This document shows positions 49,573 through 58,536 of a stretch of DNA of 64,000 bases, in pieces (position 1 is the stretch's first letter; each line of letters opens with the position of its first letter). The position numbers and the translations under genes were made by a program. The stretch lies in the NCBI RefSeq assembly GCF_014203955.1, contig NZ_JACHKA010000001.1:3751001-3815000 (forward strand), read 5' to 3'. This DNA comes from Sphingobium lignivorans (lineage in GTDB: Bacteria; Pseudomonadota; Alphaproteobacteria; Sphingomonadales; Sphingomonadaceae). Under the pieces are notes generated by a model that did not search any database, was not told where the DNA came from, and worked only from the letters and a program-made list of their open reading frames with translations.

Positions 49573-50442
49573 TCAGGCCGCCTGCGTCACGAAGCGGCCA
49601 TTGTTGAAGTCGTCGATCGCCTGCACGATCTCCTCACGCGTGTTCATCACGAAGGGGCCGTAACCGACAATCGGTTCCTCGATGGGCTCGCCGGTCAGCA
49701 CCAGCATGGTCGTGTCGCCGTCCGCGCAAACTGCGATGTGCGTGCCTTCGCGGCTGAACTGCAGCACTTCCGCTTCGCCGACCGGCTGGCCGCCGTTCAC
49801 GGTGACATGGCCGCTAAGCACCACCAGCATCGCCGTGTGTCCCTCGGGCAGGTCGAGCGTCAAGTCCGCACCGGCGGACAGCCGCACGTCCCAGACGTTG
49901 AGGGGCGTGAAGGTCCGGGCTGGCCCTTTCGCACCTGCCAGTTCACCGGCGATGACGCGCGCCGTTCCGGCCTCCTCGGGCAACGCGACGGTGGGAATCA
50001 TGTCCGCCGTGATGCCCTGATAGGCGCCGGGCGCCATCTTGTCCTTCGCCGGCAGGTTCACCCAGAGCTGCACCACCCGGAAAGGGCCGCCTGCCTTCGC
50101 GAAGCCGGGCGAGTGATATTCCTCATGGATGATGCCGCCGCCAGCCGTCATCCATTGCACGTCGCCCGGGCCGATCACCCCGCCATTGCCGGCTGAATCG
50201 CGATGCTCGACCTCGCCGTCATAGACGATGGTCACGGTCTCGAAACCGCGATGGGGATGTTCGCCGACACCGCGCCGCGCACCTGTCGGCTCGAAGAGGT
50301 GCGGCCCGGCATAATCGAGCAGCAGGAAAGGGCTGATCGCCTGGCCAAGGCCATTGTAGGAAAAGAGCGAGCGCACCGGGAAGCCATCGCCCACCCAGTG
50401 TCCCTGGTTGTTGCCGTGGCGGCCAAGCACCGTCTTCATCAT
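49573..50442 (-). CDS. Pirin family protein (copy 1)
   Basis: A 289-residue bicupin metal-binding protein. The four iron ligands of pirin are in place: His62 and His64 in EHPHRGFETVT, His106 and Glu108 in GGIIHEEYH. Bacterial pirins include quercetin dioxygenases and regulators. The ATG at 50440-50442 has GGAG eight bases upstream. A second, more divergent pirin lies 4 kb to the right. Confidence 0.92.
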   Translation of the reverse strand: MMKTVLGRHGNNQGHWVGDGFPVRSLFSYNGLGQAISPFLLLDYAGPHLFEPTGARRGVGEHPHRGFETVTIVYDGEVEHRDSAGNGGVIGPGDVQWMTAGGGIIHEEYHSPGFAKAGGPFRVVQLWVNLPAKDKMAPGAYQGITADMIPTVALPEEAGTARVIAGELAGAKGPARTFTPLNVWDVRLSAGADLTLDLPEGHTAMLVVLSGHVTVNGGQPVGEAEVLQFSREGTHIAVCADGDTTMLVLTGEPIEEPIVGYGPFVMNTREEIVQAIDDFNNGRFVTQAA

Positions 50443-50515
50443 GTCGCTGTCTCCAAGGCGGCGGCATCCTCGTGCCGGCCGCATGCAGAAGCCTATATGG
50501 GTATGCTCGCCGCCA

Positions 50516-51295
50516 CTATGAAGGCCGGCCAATGTGGGGCTCGGTCGCAGGCACGAGCGGCTTCTCCATGACGACGAGGCTCTGCCAGAAGGGCGGGTGC
50601 CGACTGGCATCCGTACCATCCGTGAAGGCCGGTTCGCCAAAGCCGATGTCGGAGGCCCACCAGCGAATCCAGTCCCGATGCAGGAATGTGTCGGGAAGCT
50701 CCAGCGCCCCGACCTTCTGCATGCGCCGGACCCGGCTGAAGAACACGCGGTGGTGCTCCGGCTCGGTCAGCTCCATGAAGGAAAAGATCAGGCGCCCGCC
50801 CGGCCTGAGCGCCCGGAAGGTGTCGGCCATGTAGAGATAGCATTCCTCGGGGCTCACATGCGTGAAGACGGACCAGTGAAACAACAGGTCGAGTGTGGCG
50901 TCCGGCGCCGGGATGCTCGGCGCATGATGAACGACGGCATCGTAATCCGGACACTTTCGTTTCAGCTCCGCCACAAAGCGCGGAATGACGTCGGCACCGG
51001 TATATCTTCCCGTCCAGCCGGAACGAGCAAGCGCCTGGGCCGTCCGGCCGCATCCGCAGCCAAGATCGAACACCGCCATGCCGTCGCGCAGACCATATTC
51101 GCGCAGCACGGCCACATGCCCGTCTCCCTGCAGGCGGAACAACTCCACGCTGTCCGAGCCGATCGCCCGCGCGAACGCAAGATCACGATCAAGAGGATTT
51201 TGCCGCAGCATCCCGTCGAGATGTCGCTCGTAAGCGCCGAAAGCCCCGGAACGGCGACGGTAGAGTAGCCCGAATATGCCAAGGAACTGAAGCAA
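50516..51295 (-). CDS. Class I SAM-dependent methyltransferase
   Basis: A 259-residue protein with the SAM-binding motif VFDLGCGCGRTA near residue 75, followed by GADVIPRFV, and FHWSVFTHVSPEECYLYM as in type-11/25 methyltransferases. The start is a TTG at 51293-51295: AGGAGG lies five bases upstream, whereas the nearest ATG would be too close and out of frame. The substrate is unknown. Confidence 0.85.
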   Translation of the reverse strand: MLQFLGIFGLLYRRRSGAFGAYERHLDGMLRQNPLDRDLAFARAIGSDSVELFRLQGDGHVAVLREYGLRDGMAVFDLGCGCGRTAQALARSGWTGRYTGADVIPRFVAELKRKCPDYDAVVHHAPSIPAPDATLDLLFHWSVFTHVSPEECYLYMADTFRALRPGGRLIFSFMELTEPEHHRVFFSRVRRMQKVGALELPDTFLHRDWIRWWASDIGFGEPAFTDGTDASRHPPFWQSLVVMEKPLVPATEPHIGRPS

Positions 51296-51448
51296 TCATA
51301 CCTCCTCACGAGCGCGCCGGTCGCCAGCATGGATGATGCGCCCGGGCATGTATCGCCAGCCACATGACCCCATGACAGGGCTGGACGATCCTGTTACCGG
51401 AACCGGCATAGCGCAGCGAGACTGTTTCAGAACGGACATATTTCGATC

Positions 51449-52531
51449 ATGCTGGACTTCACCACTCATCCGCTCTCAGCTCCCATGTCGGCAGAGGACC
51501 GTACGGCCGCGATGGCGACGCTCGGCTTCGGCACGCTCTTCACCGATCACATGGTGACGATCCGCTACACCGAGGGGCAGGGCTGGCATGATGCGGTGCT
51601 GGGCCCGCGGCAGCCTATCCCGCTCGATCCGGCCGCCGCGGTTCTCCATTACGCACAGGAGATTTTCGAGGGACTGAAGGCCTATCGCTTGCCGGACGGG
51701 TCCGTCGCCAGCTTCCGTCCGGAAGCGAACGCCACGCGTTTCAACGAAAGCGCGACGCGCCTTGCCATGCCGCATCTGCCCGAGGACCTGTTCGTCGAGA
51801 GCATCCGCAAGCTTGTCGCCGCCGATGTCGACTGGGTGCCGGACGCTGACAAGGGTAGCCTTTACCTGCGCCCCTTCATGTTCGCGACCGAAGCGTTTCT
51901 CGGCGTTCGTCCGGCAAAGGAGTATATCTTCTGCGTGATCGCTTCCCCGGTCGGCGGCTATTTCAAGAGCGGCAAGTCGGCCGTGACGCTGTGGGTGAGC
52001 CATGATTATGTGCGTGCCGTGCCGGGCGGCACCGGCGCGGCCAAGTGCGGCGGCAATTATGCCGCGAGCCTCCAGCCCCAGTCGGTCGGCATCGAGCATG
52101 GCTGCGACCAGGTGCTGTTCCTTGATGCGGTGGAGCGCAAGTGGGTGGAGGAACTGGGCGGCATGAACGTCATGTTCGTGTTCGGCGACGGCACCATCAT
52201 CACCCCGCCGCTCAACGGCTCGATCCTGCCCGGCGTCACGCGCGACTCGCTGCGCACGGTCGCGGGCGAGGCGGGCTACACCGTGAAGGAGCAGCCCTAC
52301 AGCTTCGATCAGTGGATGGAAGACGCCAAGAGCGGCAAGCTGCGGGAGGCTTTCGCCTGTGGCACCGCTGCCGTCATCACGCCGATCGGCGAGGTGCGTT
52401 CTGCGCGCGGGGACTTCGTGATCGGCAATGGCGATGGCGGCGAAGTCGCCCGCACGTTGCGCGAGGCACTGGTCGGCATCCAGCTCGGCCGCAAGCCGGA
52501 CACGCATGGCTGGATGACGCGACTGGCCTGA
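51449..52531 (+). CDS. ilvE: Branched-chain amino acid aminotransferase
   Basis: A 360-residue class IV PLP transaminase of the last step in Val, Leu and Ile synthesis. It has ILHYAQEIFEGLKAYR-like sequence (here VLHYAQEIFEGLKAYR), the PLP lysine in TGAAKCGGNYAASL, and TITPPLNGSILPGVTR-like sequence (IITPPLNGSILPGVTR). It is of the longer, human/BCAT-type subgroup. Standalone gene. Confidence 0.95.
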   Translation: MLDFTTHPLSAPMSAEDRTAAMATLGFGTLFTDHMVTIRYTEGQGWHDAVLGPRQPIPLDPAAAVLHYAQEIFEGLKAYRLPDGSVASFRPEANATRFNESATRLAMPHLPEDLFVESIRKLVAADVDWVPDADKGSLYLRPFMFATEAFLGVRPAKEYIFCVIASPVGGYFKSGKSAVTLWVSHDYVRAVPGGTGAAKCGGNYAASLQPQSVGIEHGCDQVLFLDAVERKWVEELGGMNVMFVFGDGTIITPPLNGSILPGVTRDSLRTVAGEAGYTVKEQPYSFDQWMEDAKSGKLREAFACGTAAVITPIGEVRSARGDFVIGNGDGGEVARTLREALVGIQLGRKPDTHGWMTRLA

Positions 52532-52560
52532 ACCGCCTTCCGCCTCCGCCACCAAGCCTA

Positions 52561-53559
52561 TCATGCCTCCGCTTGTTCGTCGTGCTCTGCCAGCCATGGT
52601 CGCAGCACGGCAAGGAAGGCTGCGGGATTATCGTTCATGATCGTGTGTGCCGCACCCGGAATCTCCCGGAACACGGCATCGGCGCGTCGGGCGAAGCCGG
52701 CAATGGTGGCGGGGATCGCCTCGTCATGCTCGCCGGCCACGAACAGCGTCCGCTTGCCGTCCAGCCGGTCCAGGAGCGCCGTGCCGTCATAGTCCTTGAG
52801 CGTCCCCGCCGCGCTGAATTCCGCCCAGCCCCACATGTGATTGTAGATCGACTCGGTGAAGCTGCGCGGCAGCGCAGCGCGATAGGCCGCGATGTCCGGC
52901 GGGACCTCGTGAAGGCGAACATGGCGCTGATAGAAGATGTCCTTCGCCGCTTCGCACTGGTCCTCGGGCAGCGCGCCGGGCGTATCGCAGGCGGACAGCA
53001 CGTCCCGCACCGACTTGGGCAACCGATCGCGCAAGTGGCGCGCATCGCGCAGCCAGACACGCGTGGAGATGAGCGGTGACTGGACGATCGCGCTGGCCAT
53101 TTCGGGCGGCCGCAGCGCCGCATATTCGGTCACGATGGTTCCGCCCCAGCTCGCGCCCAGCACATGCCAGCGGGGAATGTCGAGCGCCGTCCGCACGGCC
53201 TCGAGCTCGGCGACGAAGCGCGGCACCGTCCAGTTCGCGCTGTCGTCCGGATGATCGGAGCGGCCACTGTCGAGCTGGTCGTAGAGAATGACGGCCCGCT
53301 CATCGGCCAGCGCCGTGGCGTTCAGGAAATACCAGTGCGCGCTACCCGGCCCGCCGTGCAGAAACACGATTGGCGGGCGCGGACCGGCAAGGTTCCCGTT
53401 GATCCGGGCATAGACGCGCCCGCCGGGCACCGGGATCATCTCCTCCCTGTCAGGACGGATGCGGATGTCGGGCATCACCGGCCCAGTGGCCGCCATGGCG
53501 GCGGGCGCCCCCAGGGCCGCAGCAGCAACTGTGATGGCGGTCCTGCGTGTCATGTCCAT
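52561..53559 (-). CDS. Exported proline iminopeptidase-like hydrolase (S33)
   Basis: A 332-residue alpha/beta hydrolase of the prolyl aminopeptidase family. The oxyanion motif HGGPG (68-72), the nucleophile GASWGG (Ser136) and a late GAAHTIM His are present. The N-terminus MDMTRRTAITVAAAALG carries a twin-Arg followed by a hydrophobic stretch and APAAMA, so Tat export is likely. AGGGG precedes the ATG at 53557-53559. Confidence 0.88.
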   Translation of the reverse strand: MDMTRRTAITVAAAALGAPAAMAATGPVMPDIRIRPDREEMIPVPGGRVYARINGNLAGPRPPIVFLHGGPGSAHWYFLNATALADERAVILYDQLDSGRSDHPDDSANWTVPRFVAELEAVRTALDIPRWHVLGASWGGTIVTEYAALRPPEMASAIVQSPLISTRVWLRDARHLRDRLPKSVRDVLSACDTPGALPEDQCEAAKDIFYQRHVRLHEVPPDIAAYRAALPRSFTESIYNHMWGWAEFSAAGTLKDYDGTALLDRLDGKRTLFVAGEHDEAIPATIAGFARRADAVFREIPGAAHTIMNDNPAAFLAVLRPWLAEHDEQAEA

Positions 53560-53758
53560 GATCTGCCCCTGTGGTCGAGACGACTCCCATAGCCGATCCA
53601 TGGCCGCGTCGTCACATCCTCTGCGCAATCGCGCCGCGACTGCTCGGCAGTGTGGAAAGGGGCGGTCCGCTCGCCCGCATCCCCGCACCAATGCACCGCA
53701 TCGACGCGCCCCGAGCGGGCTGATAGAATGAGGCGACCATCAAGGGAGTGCTGCCACC

Positions 53759-54655
53759 ATGACCCTTCGCCCCACCGATATCGACGCTGTCGACATGATC
53801 GTACTGCCGCCTGTCCGCGACCTCGGGGACGGATTTCAGGTGCGGCGCGCGCTGCCTTCGCATCATCGACGGATGGTGGGGCCGTTCGTGTTCTTCGACC
53901 AGATGGGGCCAGTGACGCTCCGCGCGGGTGACGGGCTCGACGTGCGGCCGCATCCACATATCGGCCTCGCAACCGTCACTTATCTCCTCGAAGGCGAGAT
54001 CCTGCACCGCGATTCGCTCGGCTCGGTGCAGACCATACGCCCCGGCGCGGTCAACTGGATGACGGCGGGGCGCGGGATCGTGCATTCCGAGCGGAGCGCA
54101 CCGCATGTCCGCGCGGCAGGCGGCCCCCTCTTCGGCCTGCAGACATGGGTGGCGCTACCGAAAGCGGACGAGGAGACGGAGCCGGGCTTCTTCCATCATC
54201 CCGCCGACACCATCCCGCAGGACAGTGGCGAGGGCGTGACCATCCGCGTCGTCGCCGGATCGAGCGACGGCATGACGTCCCCGGTCCCGACATTTTCGGA
54301 CACGCTTTACGCAGATGTCTCGCTTGACGATGGCGCGCGCTACCGGCTCACGGCGGAGCATATCGAGCGCGCCATTTACGTCATCACCGGCATGGTCGAG
54401 GTGGAGGGGCAGGACGGCGGCTTCGCAGCCGGCGAACTGGTGATCTTCAAGCCGGACGTGGAGATCGTGATGCGTGCGGCCGGGCCGGCGCGGATCATGC
54501 TGGTGGGCGGCGAACCCTTGGGTGAGCCGCGCAACATCTTCTGGAACTTCGTCTCCAGCTCCCGCGAGCGGATCGAACAGGCGAAGGCAGACTGGCAGCA
54601 GGGCCGTTTCCCGGAAGTGCCCGGAGAGCGGGACTTCATTCCGCTGCCCACCTGA
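53759..54655 (+). CDS. Pirin family protein (copy 2)
   Basis: A 298-residue bicupin with the pirin metal ligands His65 and His67 ([12 protein letters not shown]), His109 and Glu111 (GIVHSER). It is distant from the first pirin and closer to the YhhW/YhaK-like subgroup in pattern. It ends 61 bases from the convergent fusion regulator gene. Confidence 0.9.
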   Translation: MTLRPTDIDAVDMIVLPPVRDLGDGFQVRRALPSHHRRMVGPFVFFDQMGPVTLRAGDGLDVRPHPHIGLATVTYLLEGEILHRDSLGSVQTIRPGAVNWMTAGRGIVHSERSAPHVRAAGGPLFGLQTWVALPKADEETEPGFFHHPADTIPQDSGEGVTIRVVAGSSDGMTSPVPTFSDTLYADVSLDDGARYRLTAEHIERAIYVITGMVEVEGQDGGFAAGELVIFKPDVEIVMRAAGPARIMLVGGEPLGEPRNIFWNFVSSSRERIEQAKADWQQGRFPEVPGERDFIPLPT

Positions 54656-54715
54656 AGCGAGCGACCAGGGATAATGCGGGGACGCGCCCGCAAACCGCCG
54701 TCGCACTGCGAGAGC

Positions 54716-56266
54716 TCAGTCCCGGTCCATTTCCTGGATCGCCTTTTCCCGGGCGAGCTGCACTTCGGCATTGCGCGAAAGGATGTCGAACGCATCCATG
54801 AAGCTGTCGAGCTGCGGGGGCGGGATGCCCTGGAAGAGGAATTCGCTGCGCCGCGCGGCGGTGTCGCGAATGATGTCGCTGATCCGCCGGCCCTCCTCGG
54901 TCGGCGCGAAGAAGCCATGGCGCCGCCCCGGCTTGCCGGTGCGCTCGACAAGGCCGCTCTCCACCAGATGATTGACTGTTCGCCCTGCCTGGCTCTGGTC
55001 GCGATAGAGGGCCAGCACCAGCTGCGGCCAGCTGATCGGCGGATTGCGACAGATCTCGGCAATGACCCAGCTCTCGAAGTTGGAAAGCCCGGTGCGCCGC
55101 TTGTGAGCAAGCGCCCCGCCACGCAGCATGTACGAACACAGGGTGATGAACGGCGGAAGGATGCGCGAGCGATCCACGGCAATCCCGTTCTCGTCCGGCA
55201 GGCCCTCCGCGACCAGATCCTGGAAATCGACCGGTTCCTGCCGCTGGTTGGACGCGACGAGCTTGCGCTCCTTCTCGAACAGCGCGACGGCGCGGGTCAG
55301 CAGCGTGTCCAGCACGCCGAACAGCGTGACGATCTGCTCGTCCGTGATACCGAACGTCAGCTCCCGATTGCGCAGCTCCGCCTGCCGCAGCAAGCGCTCC
55401 GCAAGCTGTCGGCCGCTCGCACTCAGGCGGATCGGGCTGCGGATGCCGCCGCGGGCGAGCAGCGAAATCTCCGTCATGCGCTTGATCGCGCGGCTCACCT
55501 GCGCCTTGTCGACCCCCGTGGACAGGGAAATCGCGGCAAGCGTCATGTCGCCCTGTGCCTGAAGCAGCAGCAGGATGCGGCGGTCCAGTTCGTTGATGTG
55601 GACAGTGCGCGCAAAGGAGATGTTGGCGCTTTCCCGCGCATCGCGCAGGAACACCCAGAGGCTTGACTGGAATCGACGCAGCCGGTCGTCCCGCTGCGCC
55701 ACCAGGCCGTCGGGGCGGGCGGAGGCAAGTCCGGACAGGACAATGTCAAGCTGGCTCTCGAAGCTTGCCGACGTCTCCGCACTGGCCGGCGCGGCCTGCT
55801 CGGCCACCGCGAAACCGACCGTGAACCGATCGACGAGCGCCACGGCGGCGCGTGCATCGGCCGGAGAAAAGCCCGCTTCGCAGAGGGCCGGCACACAGTC
55901 GAAGCCTGTTCCTCCGGGCGGGAAGAGAGTGGGCATGTGCGCGAACAGCAATGCGCCGTCCCGCCGGGAAAGCATCAGCTGGCGCCCGGCACTGGCGCGC
56001 TGGACGAGCTGCGCTCGCCAGCCCTGCGCGGGCGGCGTGGCGCGGACGCCGCGGGCAATCTCGCGCGCCATGGCCGTCAGCAGGTCCGCGCGATCAGCGA
56101 AATGCCGGCTCACCTGCGTCTCGTCGACGCGCAGCCGTTCCGCGACTGCAGCGAGCGTGCAGCCCGCCAGCCCATGTTTCGCCTGCAGCGCCAGCGCAGC
56201 CGCGATGATCGCGTCCTTGTCGACCCCCACCGCAAAGCGGTCCAGCACGGCCTTTCCGCCCGTCAT
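54716..56266 (-). CDS. TetR-MarR-MarR fusion transcription regulator
   Basis: A 516-residue protein with three DNA-binding modules in one chain. Residues 17-63 are a TetR-type helix-turn-helix (TLAAVAERLRVDETQVSRHF), followed to about 185 by a TetR-like ligand region. Residues about 195-335 form a MarR domain with its winged helix at 225-292 (TLAAISLSTGVDKAQVSRAI). Residues about 365-505 form a second MarR domain (winged helix about 393-460). The start at 56264-56266 follows GGGAG. Its left neighbour is the second pirin (convergent); its divergent neighbour is an exported unknown protein, and the TonB/SDR cassette begins 0.8 kb further on. The architecture, rather than the families, is unusual; sequence continuity shows no stop or frameshift between modules. 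Confidence 0.85.
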   Translation of the reverse strand: MTGGKAVLDRFAVGVDKDAIIAAALALQAKHGLAGCTLAAVAERLRVDETQVSRHFADRADLLTAMAREIARGVRATPPAQGWRAQLVQRASAGRQLMLSRRDGALLFAHMPTLFPPGGTGFDCVPALCEAGFSPADARAAVALVDRFTVGFAVAEQAAPASAETSASFESQLDIVLSGLASARPDGLVAQRDDRLRRFQSSLWVFLRDARESANISFARTVHINELDRRILLLLQAQGDMTLAAISLSTGVDKAQVSRAIKRMTEISLLARGGIRSPIRLSASGRQLAERLLRQAELRNRELTFGITDEQIVTLFGVLDTLLTRAVALFEKERKLVASNQRQEPVDFQDLVAEGLPDENGIAVDRSRILPPFITLCSYMLRGGALAHKRRTGLSNFESWVIAEICRNPPISWPQLVLALYRDQSQAGRTVNHLVESGLVERTGKPGRRHGFFAPTEEGRRISDIIRDTAARRSEFLFQGIPPPQLDSFMDAFDILSRNAEVQLAREKAIQEMDRD

Positions 56267-56481
56267 GATTTCTACTCCCGGCTCGCCGCGACATGCCAAA
56301 CCCGCGTGATGGTCCCATTTCGCCTGATGGTCAACGGCCCTTGGCGCGCCGGCGCTCCGCGCGCAAAGCCTGCCGAAACCGGGAAGATCGGCCGCCATGG
56401 AAATTGACGACTCGCCGGGCAGACGGCAGACAGACTCAACACAAGACACGAGGCCGCGATGCGGGGCCGGAGGAGCAAGGA

Positions 56482-57030
56482 ATGCTGACTGGACGTTTGA
56501 CACTGGCTGCGGCCGCCATCTCCCTCGGGGCGACGACCACCCCCGCTCTGGCCCAGGGAAGCCTGCCCGACCAGCTCGCCGTATGCGCCCGGATCAGCAA
56601 GAAGGATGCGCGCCTCGAATGCTATGATTCGATCGCGCGAGCCGCAGGCGAAGGCGCTTACACTTCCGGCTTCGGCGCATCCTCCATGCGCACGCCGCCG
56701 GCACCTGCCACTCCTGCCCCGACATCGCCCCCGGCGCCCGCCGGCGGCGCCGGCTTCGGTGCCGAGCAGATTGCCCGTCCGCTGTCCGAGCGCCGGGCCG
56801 ACGACGGCGCGAACGAGATCGACGTCGCGGTGGTCTCGGCGCGCGATAACGGCCTTTCCATGTGGCAATTCTCGCTGGCGGACGGCGCAGTGTGGCGCAT
56901 GACCGAACGCTCCGTCAATTTCCGGCCGCCCGCGCCCAACGAGACCGTGACGATCCGCAAGGGCGCGCTCGGCAGCTATCTGATGCAGGTGGGCAAGCAG
57001 GCCGCCGTCCGCGTCGAACGCGTGCGATAG
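56482..57030 (+). CDS. Exported protein with Pro/Ala-rich linker
   Basis: A 182-residue protein with a signal peptide (MLTGRLTLAAAAISLGATTT, cleavage after ALA), a small domain with two Cys (AVCARISKK and RLECYDSIAR), a Pro/Ala/Gly-rich linker, and a C-terminal domain (MWQFSLADGAVWRM) that resembles nothing I can name with certainty. The AVCA...RLxCYD pattern recurs in periplasmic proteins of unknown role. AGGAGCAAGGA precedes the ATG. Divergent from the fusion regulator. Confidence 0.75.
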   Translation: MLTGRLTLAAAAISLGATTTPALAQGSLPDQLAVCARISKKDARLECYDSIARAAGEGAYTSGFGASSMRTPPAPATPAPTSPPAPAGGAGFGAEQIARPLSERRADDGANEIDVAVVSARDNGLSMWQFSLADGAVWRMTERSVNFRPPAPNETVTIRKGALGSYLMQVGKQAAVRVERVR

Positions 57031-57106
57031 GCCGACGCCTCGTCGGGCGTCCGGCCCCCGTGCGGGGCGGCCATCCTGACCTACCCCGTTACCAGATGCC
57101 CGTGGC

Positions 57107-58000
57107 TCAATCGCTACCCGGCATGTCCCGCTTCATCTGCTCGCGGATTTTCATGCGGCGCGCATAGTCCGGATGATCCGCATAGGACATCATGGCGTCG
57201 ATGACTTCCTGATCGCGCGCTTTCTGTCCCTCGGCGAACTCGGGATAAGGCAACACCCAGAACCGGTCGTTGCGCACGGCATCGAGCACCACGCGGCCGA
57301 GATCGACCGGGTCGAAGCCATGCTCGATCACGCGCTTGAGCCCGGCGAATACGGTTTCGTCGCGGCCATAATAGCCCGTATTGCCATATTTCTCCGGCCG
57401 GGCTTCGACCGACCGGTGGATGTTGGTGTTCACGCCGCCGGGGCAAAGCAATGAGACGCCGATGTTATATTTCGGCATTTCCACCCGGAGCGATTCGGCA
57501 AGGCCGCGCACGGCATATTTGGTCGTGCAGTAGATTCCCGTCGTGGGCAGCGCCACAAAGGCGGACATCGACGCGGTGATGAGGATGTGACCGCCCTGCC
57601 CCCGCTCGATCATGCGCGGCATGACCGTCATCACACCGTTGATGACGCCATTCACGTTGACGTCCATCTGCCAGTCCCAGTCGTCGAAGGTGGCTTTCTC
57701 AATGGGGCCGAACTGGCTGACCCCGGCGGTGTTGCACAGCAGGTCGACGGGGCCGAACACCTGCTCGGCCTCGTCAACGGCGGCCGCATAGGCGGCGCGA
57801 TCCGTGAGGTCGAGGCGGACAGGGTGGACGGCGACATTCTTCTGGCTGAAGTAGCCCATCGCCTCGTCGAGATGATCCTGCCGGATGTCGGCGATCACCA
57901 CCTTCATCTGCGCTTCCTCGGCAAGCACCTTGGCCTGGCCGAGCGCCACCCCCGATCCCCCACCGGTGACGAACGCGACTTTCCCTTCCAGATCCTGCAC
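57107..58000 (-). CDS. Short-chain dehydrogenase (SDR), cassette copy 1
   Basis: A 297-residue classical SDR. NAD(P) motif TGGGSGVALG, NTAG (usually NNAG), catalytic Ser in TASMSAF and YCTTK for Tyr and Lys are visible. The start is best placed at GTG 57998-58000, because AGGAG lies seven bases upstream of it and inside any longer version from ATG 58018. It is clearly homologous to the SDR at 61876-62811 (shared VIADIRQD, DWxxNVNG-type pattern, PEF near the end). It lies divergent to the TonB receptor gene. Confidence 0.88.
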   Translation of the reverse strand: MQDLEGKVAFVTGGGSGVALGQAKVLAEEAQMKVVIADIRQDHLDEAMGYFSQKNVAVHPVRLDLTDRAAYAAAVDEAEQVFGPVDLLCNTAGVSQFGPIEKATFDDWDWQMDVNVNGVINGVMTVMPRMIERGQGGHILITASMSAFVALPTTGIYCTTKYAVRGLAESLRVEMPKYNIGVSLLCPGGVNTNIHRSVEARPEKYGNTGYYGRDETVFAGLKRVIEHGFDPVDLGRVVLDAVRNDRFWVLPYPEFAEGQKARDQEVIDAMMSYADHPDYARRMKIREQMKRDMPGSD

Positions 58001-58536
58001 CCTTGCTCTCCTTCTCATGCGGATCGACGAGCAGCTGGAATGCCGCAGCGATCGATCCCTTGTTCTTTTCAGCCGGGCACCCGCGCCGGATAAAATCATC
58101 CGCGTTGGGTGAACGGGCAGACACAATCAACATATCTTGTCGTTGTTCTTGTCCGGCGCTCCCGACGATGGACCGACGTTTGATCGTTTATTCAAGGTCA
58201 AAGTCAATGATTCTCTAGCTGGACAAGTCTATTTACCTCCCATAAATAAGACTTTCTCAAGCTGAGCCGCGGCAAGCGGCCGGACGCGATCAAAGGAGAG
58301 GATGAGATTTTTTCAACGCACAGCCACGCCCGGACTCCGTCCTCCCGCTCCCCCGCCTTGCTGCGGGCCGGTGCGGCTTCGTGGCATGCGTACCCGCTTC
58401 CGCGTGAGCATCCCGCCGCATGGCCCCACGCAAGGCCGAGATCGACCAACGGTCCAATATCAACGTGAGCATCCTCCGGCTGGGCTGCGCGCCGCGCGGG
58501 ACGGGCCGGATCAGGACATGGAAGGGGAGAAGTGCC
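58001..58536. other. Divergent regulatory region of the TonB/SDR cassette
   Basis: A 536-base gap between the SDR gene (minus) and the TonB receptor gene (plus). Between about 58115 and 58260 it is far richer in A and T than anything else nearby, as expected for promoters and operators, and holds the inverted repeat listed at 58225-58254. The last part has an open frame in line with the receptor, but no ribosome site upstream of it. Confidence 0.5.
58225..58254. promoter_or_regulatory. Candidate operator: AT-rich inverted repeat
   Basis: AAGTCTATTTA and TAAATAAGACTT (one-base offset) form a near-perfect inverted repeat with an 7-8 base centre, in the AT-rich part of the divergent promoter region. 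Length and symmetry suit a dimeric TetR- or MarR-type protein, such as the fusion regulator 2 kb away. This link is inference. Confidence 0.55.

Noticed and set aside
56307..56332. Direct repeat TGATGGTC (twice, 18 bases apart) upstream of the fusion regulator
   Set aside because: Possible autoregulatory site, but 8-bp matches are too short to defend without comparison.
57033..57090. GC-rich inverted repeats after the exported protein at 56482-57030
   Set aside because: Several short alternative pairings and no T run; not convincing as a terminator.
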